NCBI GenBank assembly: GCA_005788205.1
Contig: SXYT01000146.1
Location: forward strand, 1-5,885
DNA length: 5,885 nt
From: Actinomycetota bacterium
Lineage (GTDB): Bacteria > Actinomycetota > Acidimicrobiia > Acidimicrobiales > Ilumatobacteraceae
Direction of reading: 5' to 3'
Below the pieces are notes generated by a model. The model had not been told where the DNA came from. It searched no databases and saw nothing but the letters and a program-made list of their open reading frames with translations. Shown here in pieces: positions 1-5,669 of the stretch (its first letter is position 1; each line of letters opens with the position of its first letter). A program made the position numbers and the translations under genes.

Positions 1-513
1 ACCATGAAGTACCCCAGCGTCTACCTGGTCGGCCCGAAGGCAACCGGCGAGGTGCTCTCCGTCGCCTACGCGGGCGCGGGCCAGCACCAGGATGCGGGCG
101 CCAAGATGGTGCACGCCGCCCCGGAGACCACCTCCAAGATCGTGTCAAAGTCGATCAGCAAGGACGGTGGCATCACCACTTACCGCGGTCTCGTCCGTGT
201 GGACGAGGGCGCGTACGGTTGCAAGAGCCACGTCCAGTGCGACGCGCTGATTCTGGACGGTGACTCCGAGTCGCGCACGCTTCCCTACATGGAGGTCGGT
301 GAGAAGGACGCAGAGATCGGTCACGAGGCAACCGTGTCGAAGATCGCCGACGAGCAGCTCTTCTACCTCATGTCGCGCGGCCTCACCCAGGAGGCGGCCA
401 TGAGCATGGTGGTGAACGGGTTCATCGAGCCCGTCACCCGCACGTTGCCCATGGAGTACGCAGTCGAGTGGAGCCGCCTGATCGAGCTCCAGATGGAAGG
501 CTCCGTCGGCTGA
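1..513 (+). CDS. sufB: SufB, Fe-S cluster scaffold subunit (C-terminal part; 5' end outside window)
   Basis: SufB is the scaffold subunit of the cytoplasmic SufBCD complex, on which Fe-S clusters are assembled from SufS-derived sulfur. About 170 residues are present, against roughly 470 in the family, and the frame is open to base 1, so the ATG at position 4 is internal. The visible part is the end of the beta-helix core and the C-terminal helical domain. It includes GQHQDAGAKMVHAAP, then HVQCDAL, whose cysteine (bases 238-240) aligns with the E. coli SufB Cys405 used in cluster formation. After that come GHEATVSKI, QLFYLMSRGL and the typical ending ELQMEGSVG. The TGA stop is 23 bp before the next gene, so the two are probably co-transcribed. 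Identification is by recalled family sequence; I am very sure of it. Confidence 0.97.
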   Translation, partial: TMKYPSVYLVGPKATGEVLSVAYAGAGQHQDAGAKMVHAAPETTSKIVSKSISKDGGITTYRGLVRVDEGAYGCKSHVQCDALILDGDSESRTLPYMEVGEKDAEIGHEATVSKIADEQLFYLMSRGLTQEAAMSMVVNGFIEPVTRTLPMEYAVEWSRLIELQMEGSVG

Positions 514-536
514 GCCGGCGACACCGGGGTGGCTCC

Positions 537-875
537 ATGCCGATGCGCACCGAGTGCAAGCACTACGAGAGCCGTACGTACGCGAACGGTGACGCCGTGC
601 GCAAGTGCAACCTGGACCTCGCACCCGAGGCCCCGTGGCGCTGCCCCGACAACTGCACCAGGTACGAACGCCGGCTTGCCGACGTTGCATGGGTGCACAG
701 CACCACGCTCACCACGCCGACACCCGACGAGGTGCCCGGCCTCGATGACGGCACCGCAGCCGCCGTGCTGGACGCTGCCGAGGACATCGTGAACGCCATC
801 GGCGCGCAGGTGCTCGCCGAGGTCGAGGCCGAGAGAAACAGCAAGAAGCGGCGCTGGTTCCGCCGCAAGAAATAA
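537..875 (+). CDS. Small four-cysteine protein inside the suf operon, function unknown
   Basis: I do not recognise this 112-residue protein as a named family. The ATG at 537 is preferred because GGGGTGG (526-532) sits 4 nt upstream; an ATG at 543 is also possible. The frame extends upstream to 468, but that would overlap the sufB end. The N-terminal third carries four cysteines, C7, C24, C36 and C40 (spacing C-x16-C-x11-C-x3-C), with the core WRCPDNCTRYERR, which suggests a small metal or Fe-S binding module. Residues 47-70 look like a linker, residues 72-100 an alanine- and acid-rich helix, and the protein ends in a very basic tail (KKRRWFRRKK). No signal peptide or membrane segment is seen. 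Its place between sufB and sufD suggests a role in cluster assembly or a metal-dependent accessory function, but this is inference. GC bias and the good ribosome binding site support a real gene. Confidence 0.85.
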   Translation: MPMRTECKHYESRTYANGDAVRKCNLDLAPEAPWRCPDNCTRYERRLADVAWVHSTTLTTPTPDEVPGLDDGTAAAVLDAAEDIVNAIGAQVLAEVEAERNSKKRRWFRRKK

Positions 876-902
876 CCCCCGCACACAGAAACTGACCCCC
901 GC

Positions 903-1985
903 ATGAACACCACCCCCGTAATGCCGAGCGCCGAGGAAGAGATCTGGCGCTACAGCCGCATAGGCGAGCTCGACCTCACCGCGTTTGCCCCCGGTGCCGC
1001 GCGCACCGAGACCGTCAACGCCGGTGCCCTGCGCGCGACGGGCACCCACGCTGGTGTCGCCATGGAGACCCCCGCCGACGTCTTCGCCGCACTCAACCGC
1101 GAGCACGGCAACGAGATCGCGCTCGTGGTGCCGAGGGGTCACGCCGTGGAACAGGTCATCGAGGTGGTGCACCACGTCGAGGCTGACGGGACCGTCTCGT
1201 ACCCGCGCCTCGTCATCGACGCCGGTGAGGACTCCGAGGTCACCGTGGTGGAGCGCTTCGTCTCGAGCGACTCAGTCACCGCGCTCGTGGTGCCGGTGCT
1301 GGAGGTGCGGGCTGCGCGCTCCGCGCGCGTCAACTACGTGGCGGTGAACCAGCTGGGCACCCGCACCTGGCAGATCGGCCACCAGCAGGCAGTCGGCCAC
1401 CGCGACTCCACCATCCGCCTGAACACCGTCGCCCTCGGCGGCGACTACGCGCGCGTGCGCGCCGAGGCCCGCCTGGTGGAGCAGGGCGCGAGCGCCCAGC
1501 AGCTCGCGCTGTACTTCGCGAGCGGCACCCAGATGCACGACTTCCGCACGCTCCAGCACCACGTGGCGCCGCGCACCCACAGTGACCTGCTCTTCAAGGG
1601 GGCCGTCGGCGGCAGCGCCCGCAGCGTGTACACCGGTCTCATCCACATCGCCAAGAACGCCGCGCACAGCGAGGCCTTCCAGACGAACCGCAACCTCACG
1701 CTCGGCGAGGGAGCGTGGGCCGAGAGCGTGCCCAACCTGGAGATCGAGACCAACGAGGTGAAGTGCAGCCACGCCAGCACCGTGGGGTCCATCGAGGACG
1801 ACCACCGCTTCTACCTCGAGAGCCGCGGGGTGCCGCCCGAGGTCGCCGAGCGGCTGATCGTGTCCGGATTCTTCAACGACGTCCTCGAGCGCATGCCGCG
1901 CGGGGTCGACGTGGAGCCGCTGCGGCGCGCCGTCGCCGACAAGCTGGCCGCCGAGGCCGTGCTCACCGCGGGGGCCGCGTCATGA
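903..1985 (+). CDS. sufD: SufD, Fe-S cluster assembly scaffold subunit
   Basis: SufD pairs with SufB through its beta-helix, and SufC binds both; the complex is needed for iron entry and cluster assembly. This 360-residue protein is somewhat shorter than E. coli SufD (about 420), which is normal for actinobacteria. The N-terminus has the family-like EEEIWRYSRIGELDL (residues 10-24). The core has the MHDFRTLQHHVAPRTHSDLLFKG region. The motif EVKCSHASTVGSIEDDHRFYL contains H290, equivalent to E. coli SufD His360 at the SufB-SufD interface. The C-terminus continues with SRGVPPEVAERLIVSGFF. The start ATG at 903 lacks any clear Shine-Dalgarno sequence, as does the alternative ATG at 921. The gene is in the same frame as the preceding small gene, whose TAA ends 27 nt upstream, so translational coupling is plausible. 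Its TGA overlaps the next ATG as ATGA. Confidence 0.96.
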   Translation: MNTTPVMPSAEEEIWRYSRIGELDLTAFAPGAARTETVNAGALRATGTHAGVAMETPADVFAALNREHGNEIALVVPRGHAVEQVIEVVHHVEADGTVSYPRLVIDAGEDSEVTVVERFVSSDSVTALVVPVLEVRAARSARVNYVAVNQLGTRTWQIGHQQAVGHRDSTIRLNTVALGGDYARVRAEARLVEQGASAQQLALYFASGTQMHDFRTLQHHVAPRTHSDLLFKGAVGGSARSVYTGLIHIAKNAAHSEAFQTNRNLTLGEGAWAESVPNLEIETNEVKCSHASTVGSIEDDHRFYLESRGVPPEVAERLIVSGFFNDVLERMPRGVDVEPLRRAVADKLAAEAVLTAGAAS

Positions 1986-2296
1986 GCATCCGCCTGGACG
2001 CCCTTGAGAACGGCAAGGCACTGCACGCCGAGATCGACGGAGTGCCGGTGGCGGTGGTGCGCATCGACGACGAGGTGTTCGCCGTCCATGACAGGTGCAG
2101 CCACGCCGACGTGCGCCTCTCGGACGGTCTCGTGTGGTGCGAGACGAAGCAGATCGAGTGCATCCGCCACGGCAGCGCATTCAGCCTGGAGTCGGGACAC
2201 CCCGACACCCTGCCCGCCACGCAGCCCGTGGCCGTCTACCCCGTCTCCGTCGTGGACGGGGAGGTCATCGTGAACGTGAAGGAGGGCGGCAAGTGA
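1982..2296 (+). CDS. Rieske-type [2Fe-2S] ferredoxin of the suf operon
   Basis: This is a 104-residue single-domain Rieske protein that should bind a [2Fe-2S] cluster through two Cys and two His ligands and act as a small cytoplasmic electron carrier. The ligands are visible as C39-S-H41 and C60-I-R-H63, in the contexts DRCSHADVRLSDG and IECIRHGSAFSLESG. The sequence ends with the usual PVAVYPVSVVDGEVIVNV strand pair. An extra cysteine, C53, lies in the loop between the ligand pairs. There is no signal peptide, so it should be cytosolic. It overlaps sufD by 4 bp (ATGA) and sufC by 4 bp (GTGA), so translation is likely coupled along the operon. Such Rieske proteins are common between sufD and sufC in actinobacteria, where they are presumed to supply electrons for cluster assembly; that role is inference. 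They resemble the ferredoxin subunits of ring-hydroxylating dioxygenases, but no oxygenase gene is nearby. Confidence 0.93.
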   Translation: MSIRLDALENGKALHAEIDGVPVAVVRIDDEVFAVHDRCSHADVRLSDGLVWCETKQIECIRHGSAFSLESGHPDTLPATQPVAVYPVSVVDGEVIVNVKEGGK

Positions 2297-3018
2297 GCAC
2301 GCTGGAGATCAAGGGCCTGCGGGCCGCCGTCGGTGACAAGGAGATCCTGAAGGGCATCGACCTCACCGTGAGGAGCGGCGAGGTCCACGCCATCATGGGC
2401 CCGAACGGCGCGGGGAAGTCCACGCTGTCGGCCGTCATCATGGGCAAGCCGGGGTACACCGTGCTCGGCGGCACTGTCACGCTCGACGGCGAGGACATGC
2501 TGGCCCTGCCCACATGGCAGCGCGCCGTGCGCGGCCTGCACCTGGTGATGCAGTACCCCACGGAGGTGCCCGGCGTGCACGTGGACGAGGTGCTCGTGGA
2601 GGCGCTGGCCGCGCGCGGGCGCGACACCGCCGCGCTCGCGGGCATCATCGACGCCGAGGCCCGCCGCATCAACTTCGACCCTGAGCTCGTCACGCGCGCG
2701 CTGAACGTGGACCTCTCCGGCGGCGAGAAGAAGCGCAACGAGACACTGCAGCTCGGCGTGCTGGAGCCGCGCATCGCGATCCTCGACGAGCTCGACTCGG
2801 GTCTCGACATCGACGCCTTGCGTGACTGCGCGCGCCGTGTCGAGGCCGCAACGCACGAGAACAACCTCGGCGTGCTCGCGATCACCCATTACGTCCGTCT
2901 GCTCGAGGAACTGAAGCCCGACGTGGTGCACATCCTCTCGGATGGGCGCATCGTGAAGACGGGTGGGTCGGAACTGGCTGACACGCTCGAGCGCGACGGC
3001 TACGCCGCGTTCGTCTGA
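2293..3018 (+). CDS. sufC: SufC, ATPase of the SufBCD complex
   Basis: SufC is the ABC-type ATPase that drives conformational change of the SufBD scaffold in the cytosol; it is not part of a transporter. The protein has 241 residues, close to the usual 250. Motifs in order are Walker A GPNGAGKST (36-44), the Q-loop region VMQYPTEVPG (85-94), the ABC signature LSGGEKKR (141-148), Walker B IAILDE (161-166) with the SufC-typical ELDSGLDIDAL, and the H-loop ITHYVRLL (H199). The GTG start at 2293 is chosen because AAGGAGG (2278-2284) is well placed and the resulting start STLEIKGL matches the family. An in-frame ATG at 2095 would run through the Rieske gene and is rejected. sufC is the last suf gene here: sufS and sufU do not follow. 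Confidence 0.97.
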   Translation: MSTLEIKGLRAAVGDKEILKGIDLTVRSGEVHAIMGPNGAGKSTLSAVIMGKPGYTVLGGTVTLDGEDMLALPTWQRAVRGLHLVMQYPTEVPGVHVDEVLVEALAARGRDTAALAGIIDAEARRINFDPELVTRALNVDLSGGEKKRNETLQLGVLEPRIAILDELDSGLDIDALRDCARRVEAATHENNLGVLAITHYVRLLEELKPDVVHILSDGRIVKTGGSELADTLERDGYAAFV

Positions 3019-3045
3019 GCTCGATTCGCCGACCGCCTGACACAG

Positions 3046-3064
3046 CCCGCGGGCGCCCCGCGGG
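3046..3064 (+). terminator. GC hairpin after sufC, possible operon terminator
   Basis: Two copies of the self-complementary octamer CCCGCGGG (3046-3053 and 3057-3064) are separated by CGC and can form an 8-bp, all-GC stem. It lies 28 bp after the sufC stop and before the transporter gene. No T-tract follows, so it is not a canonical intrinsic terminator; GC-rich actinobacteria often have such U-less hairpins. It could also be an operator for the transporter gene. Confidence 0.4.
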
Positions 3065-3066
3065 TC

Positions 3067-3095
3067 TAGGGTTCCCCGCGGAGGGGAGGGCAGAC
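3067..3095 (+). promoter_or_regulatory. Possible -10 element and ribosome binding site of the transporter gene
   Basis: TAGGGT (3067-3072) fits the actinobacterial TAnnnT -10 pattern and lies 23 bp before the ATG. The only -35-like hexamer, CTGACA (3037-3042), is 24 bp away, which is too far, so the promoter is weakly supported. The purine-rich GGAGGGGAGGG (3080-3090) is a strong Shine-Dalgarno region 5 nt before the start. TCCCC (3073-3077) could pair with GGGGA (3083-3087) and partly mask it. Confidence 0.35.
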
Positions 3096-4343
3096 ATGTC
3101 TGGTGCGTCGACACGCGTCTACATCGCGAAGAAGGACGCCTTCCCGGGCTGGTGGGTGGTCGGTGGCTGCTTCGCCATGCTGTTCTTCGGGTCTGCGCTC
3201 GGCTTCTACGGCATGGGCGTCTACCTCAACGCGTTCAGCAAGGAGCAGGGCTGGGACGTCTCGTCGCTGTCCGTGGCCACCACGTTCTTCTTCCTCGTCG
3301 GCGGCCTGTGGAACGTGGTCGTCGCCCGGCTGATGGCACGCCACGACGTGCGCCACATCGCCTACGGCGGCGCCGCCCTGGGAGCCGTCGCCCTCTACAT
3401 GCTCGGCCAGGTCACCGAGAAGTGGCAGTTGTTCGTCGTCTACGGCATCTTCTCGGTCGCGTGGTCCTCCAGCGGCCTGACGCTCGCGACCACCGTGGTC
3501 ACCCGCTGGTTCCACACCAAGCGCGCGCCCGCGATCGCGGCGGTCTCCTCCGGGCTCTCCGTCGGCGGCATCGTGCTCACCCCCATCGTGAAGGCCCTGA
3601 TCGACTCGCACCAGATGAGCGGCACCGCGCCTTGGCTGGCCCTCATGTGGCTGGTGGGCATGACCGTGCCCACGTTCCTCTTCGTGCGCGGCGACCCGAT
3701 CGCTCTCAACTGGATGCCGGACGGCCAGCCCAAGCCGGAGAACCACGTGGTGGACCTGCCCGGCACCCCGATGGCCGTGGCCGTGCGCACCCGGTTCTTC
3801 TGGGTGGTCACCGTGGGGTACGTGCTCGTGATGGGGGCCCAGGTGGGCGCCATCCAGCAGATCGTGAAACTGGTGGAGGAGCGCACCGACAAGGGGACTG
3901 CAGCGTTCGCGACCGCGGTGCTCTCGGGGATGAGCGTGGTGTTCCGCCTGGTCGGCGGACGCGTGATCCCCAAGTTCCCACTGGCCAAGTTCATGGTTTT
4001 CGTGGCCGCGGTTCAGGGGACAGCCATCGTGCTCATCGGGCAGATGGAGTCGAAGTTGACACTGTTCCTGTCCATCGGGCTGTTCGGGGCCATGGTCGGC
4101 AACGTGCTGATGATGCAGTCGCTCCTCATCGCCCAGCGCTTCGGCGTGAAGGACTACGCACGGATCTCGTCGCGCAGCGGTCTCATCTCGCTCACCGGCA
4201 CCGCCGTCGGGCCGATCCTCATCGGGTCGATCCGTGACGCATCCGGCAACTACACACTGCCCTACCTGGTGGCGGGGCTTGTCTCTCTCCTCGGTGCCGC
4301 GATCTTCACGCTGAGCGGCCCTGCCGAGGCCACCGACGACTGA
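3096..4343 (+). CDS. Major facilitator superfamily transporter, monocarboxylate/oxalate-formate antiporter-like
   Basis: This is a 415-residue inner-membrane secondary transporter. Twelve hydrophobic segments can be placed at about residues 19-44, 57-79, 86-106, 110-134, 147-166, 179-198, 234-258, 268-289, 298-317, 321-344, 362-381 and 388-408, with a long hydrophilic loop (199-230) between the halves. The start GWWVVGGCF, followed by FYGMGVYLNAF and the short loop RLMARHDVRH between helices 2 and 3, resembles the MCT/OFA branch that moves small carboxylates. The substrate cannot be read from the sequence. The ATG at 3096 has a strong ribosome binding site. The gene follows the suf operon after 77 bp and is probably transcribed separately or by read-through. 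No functional link to Fe-S assembly is evident. It converges on the htpX-like gene with 6 bp between stop codons. Confidence 0.9.
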   Translation: MSGASTRVYIAKKDAFPGWWVVGGCFAMLFFGSALGFYGMGVYLNAFSKEQGWDVSSLSVATTFFFLVGGLWNVVVARLMARHDVRHIAYGGAALGAVALYMLGQVTEKWQLFVVYGIFSVAWSSSGLTLATTVVTRWFHTKRAPAIAAVSSGLSVGGIVLTPIVKALIDSHQMSGTAPWLALMWLVGMTVPTFLFVRGDPIALNWMPDGQPKPENHVVDLPGTPMAVAVRTRFFWVVTVGYVLVMGAQVGAIQQIVKLVEERTDKGTAAFATAVLSGMSVVFRLVGGRVIPKFPLAKFMVFVAAVQGTAIVLIGQMESKLTLFLSIGLFGAMVGNVLMMQSLLIAQRFGVKDYARISSRSGLISLTGTAVGPILIGSIRDASGNYTLPYLVAGLVSLLGAAIFTLSGPAEATDD

Positions 4344-4353
4344 CCGGGGTCAG
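4340..4353. repeat. Short palindrome holding both convergent stop codons
   Basis: CTGACC (4340-4345) and GGTCAG (4348-4353) are perfect inverted arms around GG. The transporter's TGA (4341-4343) lies in one arm and the protease's TGA (4352-4350, minus strand) in the other. With only 6 bp between the genes, this hairpin could serve as a weak bidirectional terminator. It has no T-tracts, so that role is uncertain. Confidence 0.3.
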
Positions 4354-5228
4354 AACGCCATCTGGCGGAGGCGCTTGATGCGCTCCTCGGTGGCGGGGTG
4401 CGTGGAGAACAGCCTCGTCATGTCCGGTCCCGCTCCGCGGCGTCGACCGCCGAACTCGGCGAGCGGGTTGTGGATGTACGCCTGGGCCTGCGCGGGTGCG
4501 ACGGCCATCGGCCGCGTGGCCGCGAGGAGCTCGATCCTCTCGAGTGCGCGCGCCAGTGGCTCGCCGTTGCCCAGGAGCTCGGCGGCGCTGCGGTCGGCCT
4601 CGAACTCGCGACTGCGGCTGACGGCCATCTGGATGAGACCGGCAGCGAGCGGGGCAATCATCGAGACGAGGAGAACGGCGAACGGGTTCGGCCTGTCGTC
4701 GTCGTTGCTGCTGCCCGCGAACATCGTCGCGAACATGGCCATCTGGGCGATCGATGAGATCGCGGTGGCGATGGCGGCGGCCACGGAACCGATGAGGATG
4801 TCCCTGTTGCGCACGTGCATCAGCTCGTGGGCCATCACACCCTCGACCTCTTCGCGCGAGAGCGAGCCGAGGAGACCCGTGGTGGCGCACACCACGGCGT
4901 TCGACGGGTTGCGCCCGGTGGCGAAGGCGTTCGGCTGGTCGGCGGGGGAGATGGCGACCCGCGGCATGGGCATGTTGGCCCTGGCCGCGAGGTCACGAAC
5001 CATCCCGTAGAACTCAGGGTGGTCAGCCTCGGTGATGATCTGCGCCTTGGAGGACGAGAGCGCCAGCTTGTCGCTGAACCAATAGCTCCCGCCCACCATC
5101 ACGAGGGCGAGGACCAGGCCGATCATGACGGCGCCAGAGCTGCCGCCCCCCAGGAGGGAGGCGACGCCCACGATGAGCCCGCCGAGCGCGGCAAGCAGGA
5201 CAGTCGTCTTCATGGTGTTCTTGAACAC
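4350..5228 (-). CDS. htpX: HtpX-like M48 family membrane zinc metalloprotease
   Basis: HtpX proteases sit in the cytoplasmic membrane and degrade damaged or misfolded membrane proteins. The 292-residue length matches the family. Two N-terminal membrane segments (about 8-26 and 33-50) precede the PNAFATGRNPSNAVVCATTGLL block (99-120). The zinc site is HELMH (H134, E135, H138), with the third ligand E208 in SRSREFEAD. Two further hydrophobic segments lie at about 144-171 and 183-203, and the C-terminal STHPATEERIKRL motif is typical. The start is GTG at 5228-5226, with AAGGAG (5240-5235) 6 nt upstream; an ATG five codons later is less well placed. The gene begins 29 bp after the zinc-ribbon gene and should be co-transcribed with it, so it is probably downstream of the manganese riboswitch. 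All catalytic residues are intact. Confidence 0.95.
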   Translation of the reverse strand: MFKNTMKTTVLLAALGGLIVGVASLLGGGSSGAVMIGLVLALVMVGGSYWFSDKLALSSSKAQIITEADHPEFYGMVRDLAARANMPMPRVAISPADQPNAFATGRNPSNAVVCATTGLLGSLSREEVEGVMAHELMHVRNRDILIGSVAAAIATAISSIAQMAMFATMFAGSSNDDDRPNPFAVLLVSMIAPLAAGLIQMAVSRSREFEADRSAAELLGNGEPLARALERIELLAATRPMAVAPAQAQAYIHNPLAEFGGRRRGAGPDMTRLFSTHPATEERIKRLRQMAF

Positions 5229-5257
5229 GGGGGTCTCCTTCCGTCTCGTTCGTGGGG

Positions 5258-5521
5258 TCAGCCGAAGTCCAGGATGTCGCCGAGCACGCTGCTCAGTTTC
5301 TTCTTCTTCGGCGGGTACGGGTACTTGACCTTGTGCGCCTTGTAGTCGTCATCGTCGTCATCCCTGCGGCGGACGGACTCGACCTGGGCGTTGGAGCGCT
5401 CGATCAGCTTGTCGAGTTCTCCCCGGTCCAGCCACACGCCGCGGCAGTCGGGGCAGTAGTCAATCTCGATGCCCTGACCGTCGGACATCACGAGGTTGAC
5501 GGAACATTGGGGGCACTTCAT
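5258..5521 (-). CDS. Small TFIIB-type zinc-ribbon protein
   Basis: This is an 87-residue protein of the zf-TFIIB zinc-ribbon type. The ribbon is seen as MKCPQC (C3, C6) and YCPDC (C23, C26), followed by the family-typical RGVWLDRGELDKLI (27-40). After it come an acidic run D54-D59, a basic proline/tyrosine stretch (KVKYPYPPKKKK, 64-75) and a hydrophobic end LSSVLGDILDFG. The family's molecular role is poorly known; nucleic-acid or protein binding is possible. The ATG at 5521-5519 is chosen because the zinc ribbon starts there and GAAGGA (5532-5527) lies 5 nt upstream; the longer frame to 5617 would translate the riboswitch. It is the first gene of the unit with htpX, and its ribosome binding site is buried in a riboswitch-linked hairpin, so it is the direct target of that switch. 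Confidence 0.93.
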   Translation of the reverse strand: MKCPQCSVNLVMSDGQGIEIDYCPDCRGVWLDRGELDKLIERSNAQVESVRRRDDDDDDYKAHKVKYPYPPKKKKLSSVLGDILDFG

Positions 5522-5527
5522 GGTTTT

Positions 5528-5560
5528 CCTTCGGCAATGAGCGGTTGTGCTTGCCGAAGG
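5528..5560 (-). promoter_or_regulatory. Riboswitch expression platform: hairpin masking the ribosome binding site
   Basis: In minus-strand RNA, CCUUCGGCAA (5560-5551) and UUGCCGAAGG (5537-5528) form a perfect 10-bp stem with a 13-nt loop. The 3' arm contains GAAGG of the Shine-Dalgarno sequence of the zinc-ribbon gene. The 5' arm contains CCUUCG, which is also the 3' strand of aptamer helix P1, so the two helices exclude each other. No U-tract follows, so control should be translational, not by termination. Confidence 0.85.
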
Positions 5561-5642
5561 TCTCTCCCGGGCTCGCGCCCCCGCCGGTGCCGGGCCTTTC
5601 GGCCGTGCTGACGACACCGTGGTCTCGGGATACTCCCCTTCG
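5555..5642 (-). promoter_or_regulatory. yybP-ykoY (manganese) riboswitch aptamer
   Basis: The minus-strand RNA matches the yybP-ykoY aptamer by conserved blocks and by structure. P1 is CGAAGG (5642-5637) with CCUUCG (5560-5555). The conserved loop GGGGAGUA is at 5638-5631. P2 is UCCC (5630-5627) with GGGA (5568-5565). P3 is CGGUG (5619-5615) with CACCG (5589-5585). The conserved UCGUCA is at 5614-5609, next to a GGCC-GAAA-GGCC hairpin (5604-5593). P4 is GGGC-GCGA-GCCC (5580-5569). The conserved GAGACC is at 5564-5559. I compared it from memory with the Lactococcus lactis aptamer, which has the same order GGGGAGUAGC, UCGUCA, GAAA-capped hairpin and AAGACCUUU. This family binds Mn2+ at the junction between the two conserved loops and usually turns on manganese efflux or homeostasis genes. 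Here it precedes the zinc-ribbon and htpX genes. Confidence 0.93.
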
Positions 5643-5650
5643 TCGATTGA

Positions 5651-5656
5651 ATTCTA
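5651..5656 (-). promoter_or_regulatory. Probable -10 element for the riboswitch transcript
   Basis: TAGAAT on the minus strand (5656-5651) matches the TATAAT consensus at 5 of 6 positions. Initiation about 7 nt downstream would fall near 5644, just before the first P1 base of the aptamer at 5642, which is where a riboswitch transcript should begin. No good -35 hexamer is seen at the expected distance. Confidence 0.55.
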
Positions 5657-5669
5657 CGGCCTCCCGTAG
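5654..5669. repeat. Dyad between the divergent promoters
   Basis: CTACGG (5654-5659) and CCGTAG (5664-5669) are perfect 6-bp inverted arms separated by CCTC. The dyad overlaps the putative -10 elements of both divergent genes, so a bound regulator could affect both. It may also be chance. Confidence 0.35.

Noticed and set aside
363..1175. Minus-strand open frame crossing sufB, the four-cysteine gene and sufD
   Set aside because: It lies antisense to three supported genes, and its Gly/Ala/Arg/His-rich composition is typical of out-of-frame high-GC DNA.
2095..2292. Long upstream start for SufC
   Set aside because: The extra residues are arginine-rich, out-of-frame translation of the Rieske gene. 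The GTG at 2293 has a strong ribosome site and gives the family-typical N-terminus.
3152..4237. Plus-strand frame within the transporter gene
   Set aside because: Its translation is extremely Arg/His/Gly-rich with no membrane segments, while the overlapping frame encodes a clear 12-helix transporter.
4375..5010. Long plus-strand open frames opposite the htpX gene
   Set aside because: They are GC-driven shadows of a clear M48 protease with intact catalytic motifs, and their translations show no recognisable domain.
5528..5560. The 10-bp hairpin as an intrinsic terminator or a CIRCE/HspR heat-shock operator
   Set aside because: No U-tract follows it on the minus strand. Its sequence matches neither CIRCE nor the HspR repeat as I know them. 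Its overlap with P1 and the Shine-Dalgarno is better explained as a riboswitch platform.
5522..5617. Upstream extension of the zinc-ribbon reading frame to 5617 (minus strand)
   Set aside because: It would translate the riboswitch aptamer and the masking hairpin. The zinc-ribbon domain begins exactly at the ATG at 5521, which has a well-spaced Shine-Dalgarno sequence.
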